A stretch of 64,000 nt of DNA from CANMXU01 sp052030545 (GCF_052030545.1 NZ_JBPDIH010000002.1:124001-188000); one strand, 5' to 3'; counted from the stretch's first letter, positions 44,459-54,045 are shown. Numbers and translations are program-made. Notes: generated by a model not told the origin, from the sequence alone.

Positions 44459-45208
44459 CTATTTATTTAATAGCTGCTTTATCCTTGGCTGCATCGCTTG
44501 TGCCCATAACTGGTAACCTTGTTCATTAGGGTGCAGTAAGTCTGGCATAATATTGGTTAAAATCTCCTGCTGCTCATCAACAAACAAGGCATTTACGTTG
44601 AGATAAAAAACCCGCTCGTCATCAGCAAAAGATGAGATCTGGCTATTAATTTCATCGTTACGTTTACGCATTTCATTGTTAGGCGATATATGGCGAGGAA
44701 ATATTGCTAGCAATAATACGTTCGACTCGGGCATACGGGTTTTAATTTCACTCACAATCTTATTGATACCTTCAGCTACGTGAGCGGCTGGATCCATTCT
44801 ATGGCCGGTGTTATTAGTGCCTATCATCAAAATAGTCAGTTTTGGGTTTAAATGGTCAAAAGCGCCGTGGTCTATGCGCCACAAAAGGTGTTCGGTACGA
44901 TCGCCACTAAAACCTAAGTTAATGGTTTTTTTCTCATCAAAATACTGATCGAAAACTTTTGCTCCGGTGTTTTCCCAGCCATGCGTAATAGAGTCGCCAA
45001 TTAGTACCACTTCCACTTGGCTGTTTTTAGCTTTTGCCTGCTCAAGCTTTTCTTGGTGACGGCTTAACCACCAATTTTTTGTCCAACCTTCGTCTTGTTT
45101 AATAACAGATGCCGCATAGTTCGGTGGCGGTGTTTCAACCACAACAGTACATGCCGTGATGCTAATGCTGAATAAAAAAGATAGCAGTGTTTTTGTTGTT
45201 AGGTGCAT
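44459..45208 (-). CDS. SGNH/GDSL-family esterase-like lipoprotein
   Basis: A 249-residue lipoprotein from the ATG at 45208, with lipobox SITAC (Cys20) and AGAGA-type ribosome binding site six bases upstream. The SGNH blocks are in order: GDSITHGWENTG (Ser73), NLGFSGDRTEHLL, LMIGTNNTGH and DLLHPNEQGY. It resembles PAF-acetylhydrolase beta-type and carbohydrate O-acetylesterases. An earlier in-frame ATG would place 26 residues before the lipobox and is less likely. Substrate not readable; acetylated glycan is a reasonable guess. It follows the parC terminator. Confidence 0.84.
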   Translation of the reverse strand: MHLTTKTLLSFLFSISITACTVVVETPPPNYAASVIKQDEGWTKNWWLSRHQEKLEQAKAKNSQVEVVLIGDSITHGWENTGAKVFDQYFDEKKTINLGFSGDRTEHLLWRIDHGAFDHLNPKLTILMIGTNNTGHRMDPAAHVAEGINKIVSEIKTRMPESNVLLLAIFPRHISPNNEMRKRNDEINSQISSFADDERVFYLNVNALFVDEQQEILTNIMPDLLHPNEQGYQLWAQAMQPRIKQLLNK

Positions 45209-45252
45209 AGTATTCTCTTTTTTAGATTGATTATGTGTCGTTAAAATACCTA

Positions 45253-45286
45253 TAAAAATGCCCAGCAATAAACTATTGATGGGCAT
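45253..45286 (-). terminator. Intrinsic terminator of parC
   Basis: On the minus strand the stem ATGCCCA...TGGGCAT with inner CAATA/TATTG pairing is followed by TTTTTATA. It begins 38 bases after the parC stop and lies just before the SGNH gene. Confidence 0.85.
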
Positions 45287-45324
45287 TAATAATTACGTTT
45301 GCGAAAAAGTAAGACTAAAAATGA

Positions 45325-47613
45325 CTAACTTTCTTCGCTGTCAGCGTCTACCGGCTTAGCGCTAACTTCAATTTCAACCCGTGCGACTCGCTGTAAACCA
45401 CGTGGTAATTTATTACCGCGTCGACCACGCTCACCACGGTAATGCTCAACATCACTCGCTTTAAGGGTTAATTTTCGCTTACCTGCGTGCAAGGTTACTG
45501 AGTCTTCAGGCGAGATAATTTGCAACAGGGTAACGAACTCTTCTCGTGCTTTCGCGCGAGCCGATGCAATGTTAATAATTTTGTTACCTTTACCTTTGCT
45601 TAATACCGGTAAATCTTTCACTGGAAAAACCAGCATTCGCCCTTCAGAGGTCACCGCTAACACTAAATCAGTGTCGATATTGTGTATCGGTTGAGGCGAC
45701 ATCACTTTTGCATTGGCCGGTAAGCTTAATAACGCTTTACCATTTTTGTTTCGACTGACCATGTCAGAAAACTGACCAACAAAGCCATAGCCAGCATCAC
45801 TACTTAATAAGTATTTCTGCTCATCATCTGCCATCAATACTTTTTCAAAAGTTAACCCTGCACCTATGCTAAAACGGCCTGACAATGGCTCGCCTTGGCT
45901 ACGTGCTGTTGGCAAGGTATGCGCTTCAGTGGCATAAGCCCTGCCGCCACTGTCAATGACAACAACAGGTGCGTTCGAGCGTCCTTTGGCAGAGCATAAG
46001 TAACTGTCACCTGATTTATAACTTAAGCTTTTCGCTTCAATGTCGTGACCTTTAGCACATCGTGCCCAGCCTTTTTCTGAAACGACAACCGTTACCGGCT
46101 CGCTTGGTACTAAATCTTTTTCTGATAAGGCTTTAGCTTCGCTTCGTTCAACTAAGTGTGAACGACGCTCATCGCCATAGGTTTCAGCAGCTTCTAGAAT
46201 TTCTTTTTTCAACAAGGTATTCATGCGCGCTTTTGACGCGAGAATTTTTTCTAACTTGTCGCGCTCTTTAGCAAGTTCATCTTGCTCAGCGCGAATTTTA
46301 ATTTCTTCTAATTTAGCTAACTGACGCAGTTTGATTTCTAAAATGGCTTCAGCTTGCATTTTTGATAAGTCAAAACGCGACATTAACTCAGCTTTTGGAT
46401 CATCAAAATTACGTATGATCTCAATAACTTCATCAATGTTAAGATAGGCAATTAACAAGCCGTCTAGAATATGTAAACGTGCTAATACTTTATCTAATCG
46501 ATACTGCAGGCGACGACGTGTTGTTTCACGGCGAAACTCTAACCATTGCGTTAAGATCGCTTTAAGATCTTTCACTTCAGGCTTATTGTCTAAGCCAATC
46601 ATATTTAAGTTAACGCGGTAGTTTTTTTCTAAATCAGTTGTCGCAAATAAATGCTGCATCAACTGTTCAACATCAACTCGGTTAGAACGCGGCACAACCA
46701 CTAAACGGGTTGGGTTTTCATGATCAGACTCATCACGTAAATCAACCACCATCGGCAGTTTTTTCGCCTGCATTTGACTAGCGATTTGTTCTAAAATTTT
46801 ACCGCCCGAGGCTTGATGTGGCAGTGAAGTAATGACAATATCGCCATGTTCAATATCATAAACCGCACGCATTTTGATACTGCCACGCCCAGTTTGATAT
46901 ATCTTTTCAATATCCGCTTTTGGCGTGATTATTTCAGCATCCGTTGGATAATCAGGCCCTTGAACATAATCAAGTAGCTCGGTTAATTCGGCTTTAGGTT
47001 TTTCAAGCAAATGCACACAAGCACTGGCAATTTCTCGAACATTATGTGGTGGAATATCGGTCGCCATACCAACGGCAATACCGGTAATGCCATTTAATAA
47101 AATATGCGGTAAACGTGCCGGTAAGGTTTTAGGCTCTTTCATAGTGCCATCAAAGTTAGGCACCCAATCAACCGTGCCTTGCCCTAACTCAGCTAGTAAT
47201 ACTTCACTAAATTTAGATAAGCGCGCTTCGGTATAACGCATTGCCGCGAACGATTTAGGATCATCTGGTGCACCCCAGTTGCCTTGACCGTCAACCAGTG
47301 GGTAACGATATGAAAATGGCTGTGCCATTAATACCATGGCTTCGTAACATGCAGAGTCACCATGTGGATGGAACTTACCTAAAACATCACCAACAGTACG
47401 TGCTGATTTTTTGTATTTAGCAAGTGCAGATAATCCTAGTTCAGACATGGCGTAAACAATACGTCGCTGAACTGGTTTCAAGCCATCACCTATATGAGGC
47501 AAAGCACGATCCATGATCACATACATGGAATAATTTAAGTAGGCTTCTTCTGTAAAACGTCTTAACGGGCGTTGTTCCACACCATCAAGACTAAAATCAA
47601 GCGCATCCGACAT
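45325..47613 (-). CDS. parC: DNA topoisomerase IV subunit A
   Basis: Catalytic DNA-cleaving subunit that decatenates daughter chromosomes with ParE. The 762-residue protein has the N-terminal breakage-reunion domain with GDGLKPVQRRIVYAM, the KSARTVGDVLGKFHPHGDSACYE region (which includes residues linked to quinolone resistance in other species), and the active-site Tyr in AMRYTEARLSK. A coiled-coil follows, and a GyrA-like C-terminal beta-pinwheel that is shorter than in GyrA. It stands alone here; parE is not in the window. Confidence 0.97.
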   Translation of the reverse strand: MSDALDFSLDGVEQRPLRRFTEEAYLNYSMYVIMDRALPHIGDGLKPVQRRIVYAMSELGLSALAKYKKSARTVGDVLGKFHPHGDSACYEAMVLMAQPFSYRYPLVDGQGNWGAPDDPKSFAAMRYTEARLSKFSEVLLAELGQGTVDWVPNFDGTMKEPKTLPARLPHILLNGITGIAVGMATDIPPHNVREIASACVHLLEKPKAELTELLDYVQGPDYPTDAEIITPKADIEKIYQTGRGSIKMRAVYDIEHGDIVITSLPHQASGGKILEQIASQMQAKKLPMVVDLRDESDHENPTRLVVVPRSNRVDVEQLMQHLFATTDLEKNYRVNLNMIGLDNKPEVKDLKAILTQWLEFRRETTRRRLQYRLDKVLARLHILDGLLIAYLNIDEVIEIIRNFDDPKAELMSRFDLSKMQAEAILEIKLRQLAKLEEIKIRAEQDELAKERDKLEKILASKARMNTLLKKEILEAAETYGDERRSHLVERSEAKALSEKDLVPSEPVTVVVSEKGWARCAKGHDIEAKSLSYKSGDSYLCSAKGRSNAPVVVIDSGGRAYATEAHTLPTARSQGEPLSGRFSIGAGLTFEKVLMADDEQKYLLSSDAGYGFVGQFSDMVSRNKNGKALLSLPANAKVMSPQPIHNIDTDLVLAVTSEGRMLVFPVKDLPVLSKGKGNKIINIASARAKAREEFVTLLQIISPEDSVTLHAGKRKLTLKASDVEHYRGERGRRGNKLPRGLQRVARVEIEVSAKPVDADSEES

Positions 47614-47660
47614 GTCAGAATTTCCTAATGTACGATGTTATTTTTGTTATAAAAGATTAG

Positions 47661-47707
47661 AGCATGTTTAATTCGAACGAAATTTATACCACAAAGGTCA
47701 ACATGCT
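47661..47707. repeat. Third, partial relative of the dispersed intergenic repeat
   Basis: The sequence around 47680-47707 (AAATTTATACCACAAAGGTC followed by AACATGCT) matches the right end of copies A and B, but the rest of the element is absent. Its left flank AGCATGTT (47661) pairs with AACATGCT (47700), giving eight-base arms. It lies upstream of parC. Confidence 0.45.
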
Positions 47708-47808
47708 GTAGTTTCTAAAAACTAGAAACAAGAGCTACACGCTCAGAAGCTACTAGCTTAGCCGATATTGGGCAGGGAAAAAATAGTTAAGTGTTATTAT
47801 CTTTTTAA

Positions 47809-49053
47809 TCAGGTTAATTTATTTAAATCTGCGTTAATTTGTGGGGTATAATTAACCACTTGATTGCGACCATTTCTTTTTGCTCGATACATTGCTTGAT
47901 CGGCGGTATTGAGCAATGTTTCAAAATCAGCATCAGATAAAGTAACACAAGATAAACCAAAGCTGGCGGTAATTGAATTATTGATGCCTAAACTTGCAAA
48001 GCTGGTTTGGTGTAATTTTTCTTTAAATCGCTCGGCAATACTGACACTAGCAGCTAACTTGGTTCCCGGAAATATTGCGACAAACTCTTCGCCACCAATT
48101 CGCGCAAAAATATCACGCGAGCGCATAATGTCTTTACCTATTTGTGCGACTTTTTTGATCACTTGGTCACCAACATCATGACCAAAATTGTCATTAATCG
48201 CTTTAAAATTATCAATATCTAACATTAGAACGCAAAATACTTGCTTAGTTTCTCGAAAGTTATCAACTAAGGCTTGGCCTCTTTTAAACGCATTTGAACG
48301 ATTAAGCAAACCGGTCAAATTGTCTTTTTTGGCTAAAGTTCTCAGATCTCGACTGATAATAACTTGTCTGATCAACATACCTATAAAAACTAACGACAAG
48401 AGAATTAAGACAATTTTTTCTCGCTGATAAGCGATATTGGCTTGATTGGCTTCTTCTATTTTTTGTTGGGTAATTTTATTTTTACTTTCAAGCAACTCAT
48501 TCTCTTTATCTTTACGGCGAGTTTCATATTTTAACTTCAACGCTTCAACTTCTTGCGCTCTTAAGTATTCAATATTATCGAAATAATTATTCAAATACGT
48601 TTTTTTGGTTAAATACGCCTGTTGATAGTTAAGTTGATAGGCATAAGCTTGCGACAATAATAAATAAGCTTGGTTAAAACTATCTGATTGCAATTGCAAC
48701 TTTGATAGCTTAGCCGCTAAAGTTTCAACGGTTGTTAACAGAGCAATGGCGTCATTATATTTTTGTTCTGATAATGCGATTTTGGCTTTAGTCAATAACA
48801 GCAGATATTGCTCTGCAGGGTTTAAAGCGTGTTGATCAAATTCACTAACCAACAACTGCTTTTGTGCCAGTTTTGGGCTGTGCATTGCCAAGCGATTAAG
48901 TTGCTCAATTGTTGGGGAAATATTAAAAATAGAAGTCGTGCTGACGCTTTGCTCGTTAGTGTTATCAAAATTAACAGCCTGCGCAAAAGTTGGCGCTACA
49001 AAACAACCGAAAAGAAGCAGTAAGCATATTGGCACAACTTTAATTAATAACAT
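47809..49053 (-). CDS. Secreted/TM GGDEF diguanylate cyclase with helical sensor
   Basis: A 414-residue protein with a signal-peptide-like N-terminus (VVPICLLLLFGCFVAPTFAQ), a periplasmic all-helical TPR-like sensor to about residue 205, a membrane segment (about 212-230) and a C-terminal GGDEF domain. The active site reads GGEEF, with RSRD five residues before it as an inhibitory site. Both are compatible with activity. Its ATG overlaps the end of the next upstream gene by 10 bases, and both encode the same architecture, so they are likely co-translated. Confidence 0.9.
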   Translation of the reverse strand: MLLIKVVPICLLLLFGCFVAPTFAQAVNFDNTNEQSVSTTSIFNISPTIEQLNRLAMHSPKLAQKQLLVSEFDQHALNPAEQYLLLLTKAKIALSEQKYNDAIALLTTVETLAAKLSKLQLQSDSFNQAYLLLSQAYAYQLNYQQAYLTKKTYLNNYFDNIEYLRAQEVEALKLKYETRRKDKENELLESKNKITQQKIEEANQANIAYQREKIVLILLSLVFIGMLIRQVIISRDLRTLAKKDNLTGLLNRSNAFKRGQALVDNFRETKQVFCVLMLDIDNFKAINDNFGHDVGDQVIKKVAQIGKDIMRSRDIFARIGGEEFVAIFPGTKLAASVSIAERFKEKLHQTSFASLGINNSITASFGLSCVTLSDADFETLLNTADQAMYRAKRNGRNQVVNYTPQINADLNKLT

Positions 49054-51068
49054 ACTTTATTGCGCCCTTCATTTTTAGCTTGATACATTAACGCATCGGC
49101 ATCTTTTAAAACATCATTAAAACTTTGGTGACAACGGCTGTCATAAGTTGCCACACCAACAGAAATAGTTAGTGACATATCAATGTTAGTGGGCCACTGA
49201 TGTTGCTCGACCATCTTTTTATAACGATGAGCAACATCTATCGCTTGATGTTTTGTCGTGTCGATTAACAAGCAAATAAATTCTTCACCGCCAACACGGG
49301 CAATCGTATCGCTACCGCGCATAATATCGTCGCCAATTCGAGCAATTATTTTTAGCACGGCATCGCCGGTGCTATGGCCTAAACTGTCGTTCACTTGTTT
49401 AAAATGATCAACATCAACCATTAATACACTAAAACCGACATGGTGCAGTTTGGCTTGTTTAAAACTATAAAAACCTAAGTCATTTAAATAACGGCGATTA
49501 GCAATGCCAGTAAGTTCATCTGTGCGCGTAATTCTTAATAGTTTATTTTTACTTTTTGATAAGCTAAATAACCACCAAGCAAAAAATAACGACAAACCAA
49601 CACCAATCAAAACCCCCATAAATTGCTTTTCTTTTTGCTGATTTAACTGGCTTAACGTTTCTTCCTGAAAAGCCTGTTTTTGCGCCAAAATTTCATTTTC
49701 GATATCGGCTTGTTCGCTTTCATATTGTATGCGAATGTCATTAATATCATTAAGCTGCTCGTTACGAATATTTTGATAGCTCAAATCAGTATAGTTTTGT
49801 TGTATTTGGTAGGCTTGTTCATATTCGCCTAAATCGGCATAAATGCGCATTTCAATCGCAGCTAATGACGAATACAAATACTTAATCGAGGTGCTTTGAC
49901 TTTCAGGCAATAGCAGTTTTATTTGCTCAATCGCACTTAACGCTGACGGATACTTTTTTAACCTTCTTAAAATGGCCGCTTTGTCGAGTAAAAAAAACAA
50001 TTGTGCTTCGTGTTGCTCAATATCATCTATATGCTTTTCAGCTAATAACAAATAGCGGTAAGCCTGCTGATGGTCACTGTCTTTTTGATCAATCAACGCC
50101 AGTGAAAGATTAAGGTAAATGGTATGAATAATGCGATTAGAAATATTTGCGTTTAGTTGCTGCTCGGCTTGCTTTAATGTTGCAATAGCTTGGGTGTAAT
50201 TGTTAAGTTCTAAATACGTAGTGCCCAAATTTACTAAACAATTTATTCCACTTGCAAAATCTTCAGCAAGAAGAGAATGTTCATAACAGCCATGATAGTT
50301 TTCTATCGCTTTTTGGTCGTCTTCTAAGTAACCATATAAAAGTGCCAACTCACTCATGACTAGCCCTTTAAGCTCACTATCATCAAGCTGCTTAGCGATT
50401 TTTAAAGCATCAGTTAAAATAACCAACGAACGTTCGTAACGTTCCGTTAAATAATAAATAGCGCCATAATTTGTGAGCCCATAAACCACCAGCTTTTGAT
50501 CATCAAGTGATTGGGCAATTTCAAGACCATTGGCATAATCGATGGTTGCTTGTGATATATCGCCTAACGACTCGTTAGCAAAGCCAAGTGTATAATAAAG
50601 TTTAGAAACCTCACCATTTACAATCTGCTCACCATTCGCTAAGTTCAGCCCTAATAAGCTTTGTTTTTTGGCTTGGTTATACTCACCGTTATCGAGTAAA
50701 ATTTTACTTTCTAATTCAAATAATTTAACTTTTTGCTCGGCTGTATAGTTGTCTTCTTTTTGCTTTAGTTCAATAAGCTGACTTAATGCGCCTGCGGCAT
50801 CAGTTTTACGTAACGTTTGTATCTCTTCAAGCACAAGATCAAATCTTTGCCCTTTATTTTCTGCAGCATAAAGCTCACTACTTACAACAAGCAGTAACAA
50901 ATAAACAGGTATTGCATAATGACCAATTAACCCCGTTTTATTCAGCAAAATGTGCAACCTTACAGAAAAAATAAAATGAAAGTCCCAGAACGTATAGACC
51001 TTGGTGGTGTAAATGTCGTTCGAATTAAACGTGATTTTATCAAGGCATAGTGATTGAAGTATAGGCAT
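49044..51068 (-). CDS. TPR-GGDEF diguanylate cyclase with periplasmic sensor
   Basis: A 674-residue protein in this reading: signal or anchor segment (about 43-68, ending SSELYAAE), a long periplasmic TPR region (about 70-430; repeated patterns like YYTLGFANESLGDISQAT), a coiled coil, a membrane segment (about 478-500), and GGDEF with GGEEF and an RGSD inhibitory motif. The start is uncertain: the ATG at 51068 has no clear ribosome binding site, while a TTG at 50948 has AAGG upstream and would begin near the signal segment. It overlaps the next GGDEF gene by 10 bases. Confidence 0.87.
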   Translation of the reverse strand: MPILQSLCLDKITFNSNDIYTTKVYTFWDFHFIFSVRLHILLNKTGLIGHYAIPVYLLLLVVSSELYAAENKGQRFDLVLEEIQTLRKTDAAGALSQLIELKQKEDNYTAEQKVKLFELESKILLDNGEYNQAKKQSLLGLNLANGEQIVNGEVSKLYYTLGFANESLGDISQATIDYANGLEIAQSLDDQKLVVYGLTNYGAIYYLTERYERSLVILTDALKIAKQLDDSELKGLVMSELALLYGYLEDDQKAIENYHGCYEHSLLAEDFASGINCLVNLGTTYLELNNYTQAIATLKQAEQQLNANISNRIIHTIYLNLSLALIDQKDSDHQQAYRYLLLAEKHIDDIEQHEAQLFFLLDKAAILRRLKKYPSALSAIEQIKLLLPESQSTSIKYLYSSLAAIEMRIYADLGEYEQAYQIQQNYTDLSYQNIRNEQLNDINDIRIQYESEQADIENEILAQKQAFQEETLSQLNQQKEKQFMGVLIGVGLSLFFAWWLFSLSKSKNKLLRITRTDELTGIANRRYLNDLGFYSFKQAKLHHVGFSVLMVDVDHFKQVNDSLGHSTGDAVLKIIARIGDDIMRGSDTIARVGGEEFICLLIDTTKHQAIDVAHRYKKMVEQHQWPTNIDMSLTISVGVATYDSRCHQSFNDVLKDADALMYQAKNEGRNKVCY

Positions 51069-51141
51069 TATAAATAAATGAGCTATAACTCCACCACGTT
51101 TAAACGAGTCTTAAAGACAATTTTTATTGCGTATTTCTACT

Positions 51142-51240
51142 GCATTATCGACTATTTATGTGAAATAACCACACTGCATAGGCAATGCTTAGTATAAATA
51201 CACAATCTACTTCAGCCCAAATATACACCAAAGTTCAACA
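51142..51240. repeat. Dispersed structured intergenic repeat, copy B
   Basis: A 99-base relative of copy A (42886-42983), in the 350-base spacer between the TPR-GGDEF gene and arsJ. Shared blocks include GCATTAT, AATAACCACA, GCAATGCTT, TAAATAC and the end AAAG(T/A)TCAACA. The inner hairpin here is imperfect (TGTGAAATAACCACA). The rest of the spacer shows a six-base hairpin TAGCGC/GCGCTA (51257-51272). Confidence 0.72.
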
Positions 51241-51339
51241 CGCTCTAGTTATTTTATAGCGCAATCGCGCTAAAGAGACAATTTCAACCCTATAATAACT
51301 AAGGGTAATGATTAAAATTATGATTGAAAAGCAATTTGT

Positions 51340-51377
51340 CAGCTAGCTTGAGTTTTCACCTTAAACCAAGCTAGCTG
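51340..51377. terminator. Long stem-loop downstream of arsJ
   Basis: Perfect 11-base arms CAGCTAGCTTG (51340-51350) and CAAGCTAGCTG (51367-51377), with inner GTTT/AAAC pairing, end 41 bases after the arsJ stop. It has no T-run on either strand. It is probably a transcript-end or stability hairpin for the arsenic operon. Confidence 0.5.
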
Positions 51378-51418
51378 CAAGTTATCAACTATGACGGTGA
51401 AAAGTTAGCAATACAGCG

Positions 51419-52630
51419 CTAATAGTTAATTTTACGGATAAAAAACGCCGAACTTAATGCCAGAAACGCGGCAACGATTAAACAGGCGGTAATATTATAT
51501 TGCTGATATACCCAGCCTGATAAAATCGTGCCTACTAATCGACCAAGGGCATTGGCCATATAATAAAAACCAACGTCCATTGAGACGCCATCTTCTTTGG
51601 CCATGGCGACAATAACAAAGCTGTGCAGCGATGAGTTGATCGCAAAGGTAATGCCAAATAACAACAAACCTATGGTAATAACTAGCGCGGGAGACAAGCC
51701 TTGCGACAAAACAAATGCGATTAACGCTGTAACAACCGATAGCGCCAAGGCCCACAAAAACAATAACCGCCCCTGCGACATCGATGTTATATTCGCGCGG
51801 GTTATTTTGGGGGCAAACGCTTGTACTACGCCATAAGCAATCACCCAGCTTGCCATAAAGGCGCCAACATAACTGTGCGACCAGTTTAATTCAACGGATA
51901 AATATACTGGCAATGCCACCACAAACCATACGTCTCGCGCGGCAAACAAACATAGTCGCGCTGCAGATAAATAATTTAAATCAGCGCTTTTAGAAAATAT
52001 CTCAGAAAACTTTGCTTTGCTTTTCGCTTTGCCCATATCAGCATTAAGTAAAAATACACTCAACACAGCAATAATCATTAAGACAATTGCCATCACTAAC
52101 ATCGCTTGTTGAAAACCAAATAAATGCAGCAGCAAGCCACCTAAAAAGAAGCCAACGCCTTTTAAGGTATTTTTAGAACCGGTAAGTAAGGCAACCCATT
52201 TAAATAATGCGCCTTGTTGATCGCTTGGCACTAAAGTTTTGATACTACTTTTAGCGCTCATTTTATTTAAGTCTTTGGCGATCCCCGACAATGCTTGCGC
52301 AGCCATTACCCAAATCACGGTTAAATACTGGTTATCAACCGTTAACATTAGCAGCGCAGCAACTTGCAAAAACAAACCAACATTCATGGTTTTATTAAGT
52401 CCTAGTCGCGCACCTAGCCAACCGCCCACTAAGTTAGTGACAACGCCAAAGGCTTCATAAAACAAAAACAAGCTGGCTATCGCTAAGGGCTGATAACCTA
52501 ATTGATGGAAATAAAGCACAACCAACATGCGTAGCGCACCATCGCTTAAGGTGAAAAACCAATAATTCATGGTGATGATTAAATATTGCTTTACCGCCAG
52601 TGGTAACGCGCGCAGTTGTGAAAACATCAT
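51419..52630 (-). CDS. arsJ: Organoarsenical efflux MFS transporter ArsJ
   Basis: A 403-residue, 12-segment major facilitator protein. ArsJ exports 1-arseno-3-phosphoglycerate, formed when GAPDH uses arsenate instead of phosphate, giving arsenate resistance without reduction. The N-terminus LRALPLAVKQYLIITMNYWF followed by TLSDGALRMLVVLYFHQLGY is characteristic of the family. The identification is strongly supported by its partner, a dedicated GAPDH gene immediately upstream, and by an ArsR gene. A 29-base gap separates it from gapdh. Confidence 0.92.
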   Translation of the reverse strand: MMFSQLRALPLAVKQYLIITMNYWFFTLSDGALRMLVVLYFHQLGYQPLAIASLFLFYEAFGVVTNLVGGWLGARLGLNKTMNVGLFLQVAALLMLTVDNQYLTVIWVMAAQALSGIAKDLNKMSAKSSIKTLVPSDQQGALFKWVALLTGSKNTLKGVGFFLGGLLLHLFGFQQAMLVMAIVLMIIAVLSVFLLNADMGKAKSKAKFSEIFSKSADLNYLSAARLCLFAARDVWFVVALPVYLSVELNWSHSYVGAFMASWVIAYGVVQAFAPKITRANITSMSQGRLLFLWALALSVVTALIAFVLSQGLSPALVITIGLLLFGITFAINSSLHSFVIVAMAKEDGVSMDVGFYYMANALGRLVGTILSGWVYQQYNITACLIVAAFLALSSAFFIRKINY

Positions 52631-52659
52631 GACTTTACTTCATTTATTACGATTAAAAA

Positions 52660-53670
52660 TTATGCTTGGTCAGATAAACCAACCATGCGCATTAGCTCTG
52701 CGGAGCGATTAGCGTAACCCCACTCATTGTCATACCAAAGGTACATTTTAAGCTGAGTATCATTTACCACCATGGTTGATAACGCATCGACAATGCTCGA
52801 ACGTGGGTCAGTTTTGTAATCAACAGAAACAAGTGGTTTTTCTTCATAACCTAAAACCCCTTTTAGCTCGCCTTCTGCTGCGTTTTTCATTAATTGATTA
52901 ATTTCTTCAACCGTCACTTTTTTATTTAGCTCAAAAACACAATCGGTGATCGAAGCGTTTGCTAACGGCACTCGCACAGCATGGCCATTAAGCTTGCCTT
53001 TTAATTCTGGGAAAATATGCGTGATCGCCGTTGCAGAGCCAGTAGTTGTTGGTATTAAACTTTGACCGCAAGCACGGGCACGGCGTAAATCTTTATGGGG
53101 TGCATCCAAAATAGTTTGGGTATTAGTGATATCATGAATGGTGGTCATGCTGCCGTGTTTAATGCCAATGCTATCTTGCAGTACTTTTACAACAGGTGCT
53201 AAACAGTTAGTGGTACACGAAGCCGCGGTAACAATTGGAAATGTATCAGCGTCGTATAAATGATCATTAACGCCCATAACGACATTTAAAATGCCATCTT
53301 CTTTAACTGGCGCGGTAACAACAACCCGTTTTACTTTTTGATCTAAATACGCTTGTAATTTTTCGGTAGTTTTCATCACACCTGACGCTTCAACGACCAC
53401 ATCACATGCTGACCAATCAGTGTCAGCAATAGCATAATTACCGGTTATTTTGATGCGCTTGCCGTCAATAACCATTTCGTCATTTTCAGCCAATGCTTGG
53501 TGCTGCCAAATACCATGAACAGAGTCGTAATTAATTAAATGCGCTAATGTATTAGCATCACCTTTAGGGTCGTTAATTTGAATAAATTCGACTTCTGGCC
53601 ATTGCCATGCAGCGCGCATCACTAGTCGTCCCATGCGACCAAAGCCGTTAATACCTACTTTAATTGTCAT
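52660..53670 (-). CDS. ArsJ-associated glyceraldehyde-3-phosphate dehydrogenase
   Basis: A 336-residue type I GAPDH with NAD-binding GINGFGRMGRLV, the catalytic Cys152 in ASCTTNCLAPV and His179 in MTTIHDITNTQT. In arsJ operons this copy makes 1-arseno-3-phosphoglycerate from arsenate for export. The neighbours (arsR upstream, arsJ downstream) point to that role rather than to central glycolysis, though the sequence alone does not exclude ordinary GAPDH activity. Confidence 0.92.
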   Translation of the reverse strand: MTIKVGINGFGRMGRLVMRAAWQWPEVEFIQINDPKGDANTLAHLINYDSVHGIWQHQALAENDEMVIDGKRIKITGNYAIADTDWSACDVVVEASGVMKTTEKLQAYLDQKVKRVVVTAPVKEDGILNVVMGVNDHLYDADTFPIVTAASCTTNCLAPVVKVLQDSIGIKHGSMTTIHDITNTQTILDAPHKDLRRARACGQSLIPTTTGSATAITHIFPELKGKLNGHAVRVPLANASITDCVFELNKKVTVEEINQLMKNAAEGELKGVLGYEEKPLVSVDYKTDPRSSIVDALSTMVVNDTQLKMYLWYDNEWGYANRSAELMRMVGLSDQA

Positions 53671-53697
53671 TTTGTTGTCCTCAAAAAATAAAGATGC

Positions 53698-54045
53698 CTA
53701 ACAGCATTGTTGCTGTCGGTTAGGGCGATTACCCTGAGAAATTAATTGCTGATATTCCGTTTCGATAAAGGCTTTATTGTCATCAAAACATTTAACGATA
53801 ACTTCACGTTGCCACTTGGGTAAATCAGCAGCTAACGCATAAAACACCCATTTACCTGATCTTCTACCGCTTAATAAGCCATGGGTTTTCAACTGTGCTA
53901 AATGCCGAGAAATTTTTGGCTGAGACAAATCCAGTGCAGATGTTAACTCACAGACACAGACTTCTTGCTCGGCATAGGCGAGTAACATTATTTTTAAGCG
54001 GGTATCGTCGGCTAAATTTTTAAAAAATTGCGTTGGGCTTGCCAT
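53698..54045 (-). CDS. arsR: ArsR-family arsenic-responsive repressor
   Basis: A 115-residue winged-helix repressor. C30 and C32 (EVCVCEL) match the As(III)/Sb(III)-sensing Cys of the classic ArsR alpha-3 site, and LSQPKISRHLAQLKTHGLL is the recognition helix. It also has C86 and a C-terminal CC pair (114-115) that may add ligands. Its gene lies 27 bases upstream of gapdh, so it probably represses the arsR-gapdh-arsJ operon and is released by arsenite. Palindromic operators lie just upstream. Confidence 0.93.
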   Translation of the reverse strand: MASPTQFFKNLADDTRLKIMLLAYAEQEVCVCELTSALDLSQPKISRHLAQLKTHGLLSGRRSGKWVFYALAADLPKWQREVIVKCFDDNKAFIETEYQQLISQGNRPNRQQQCC

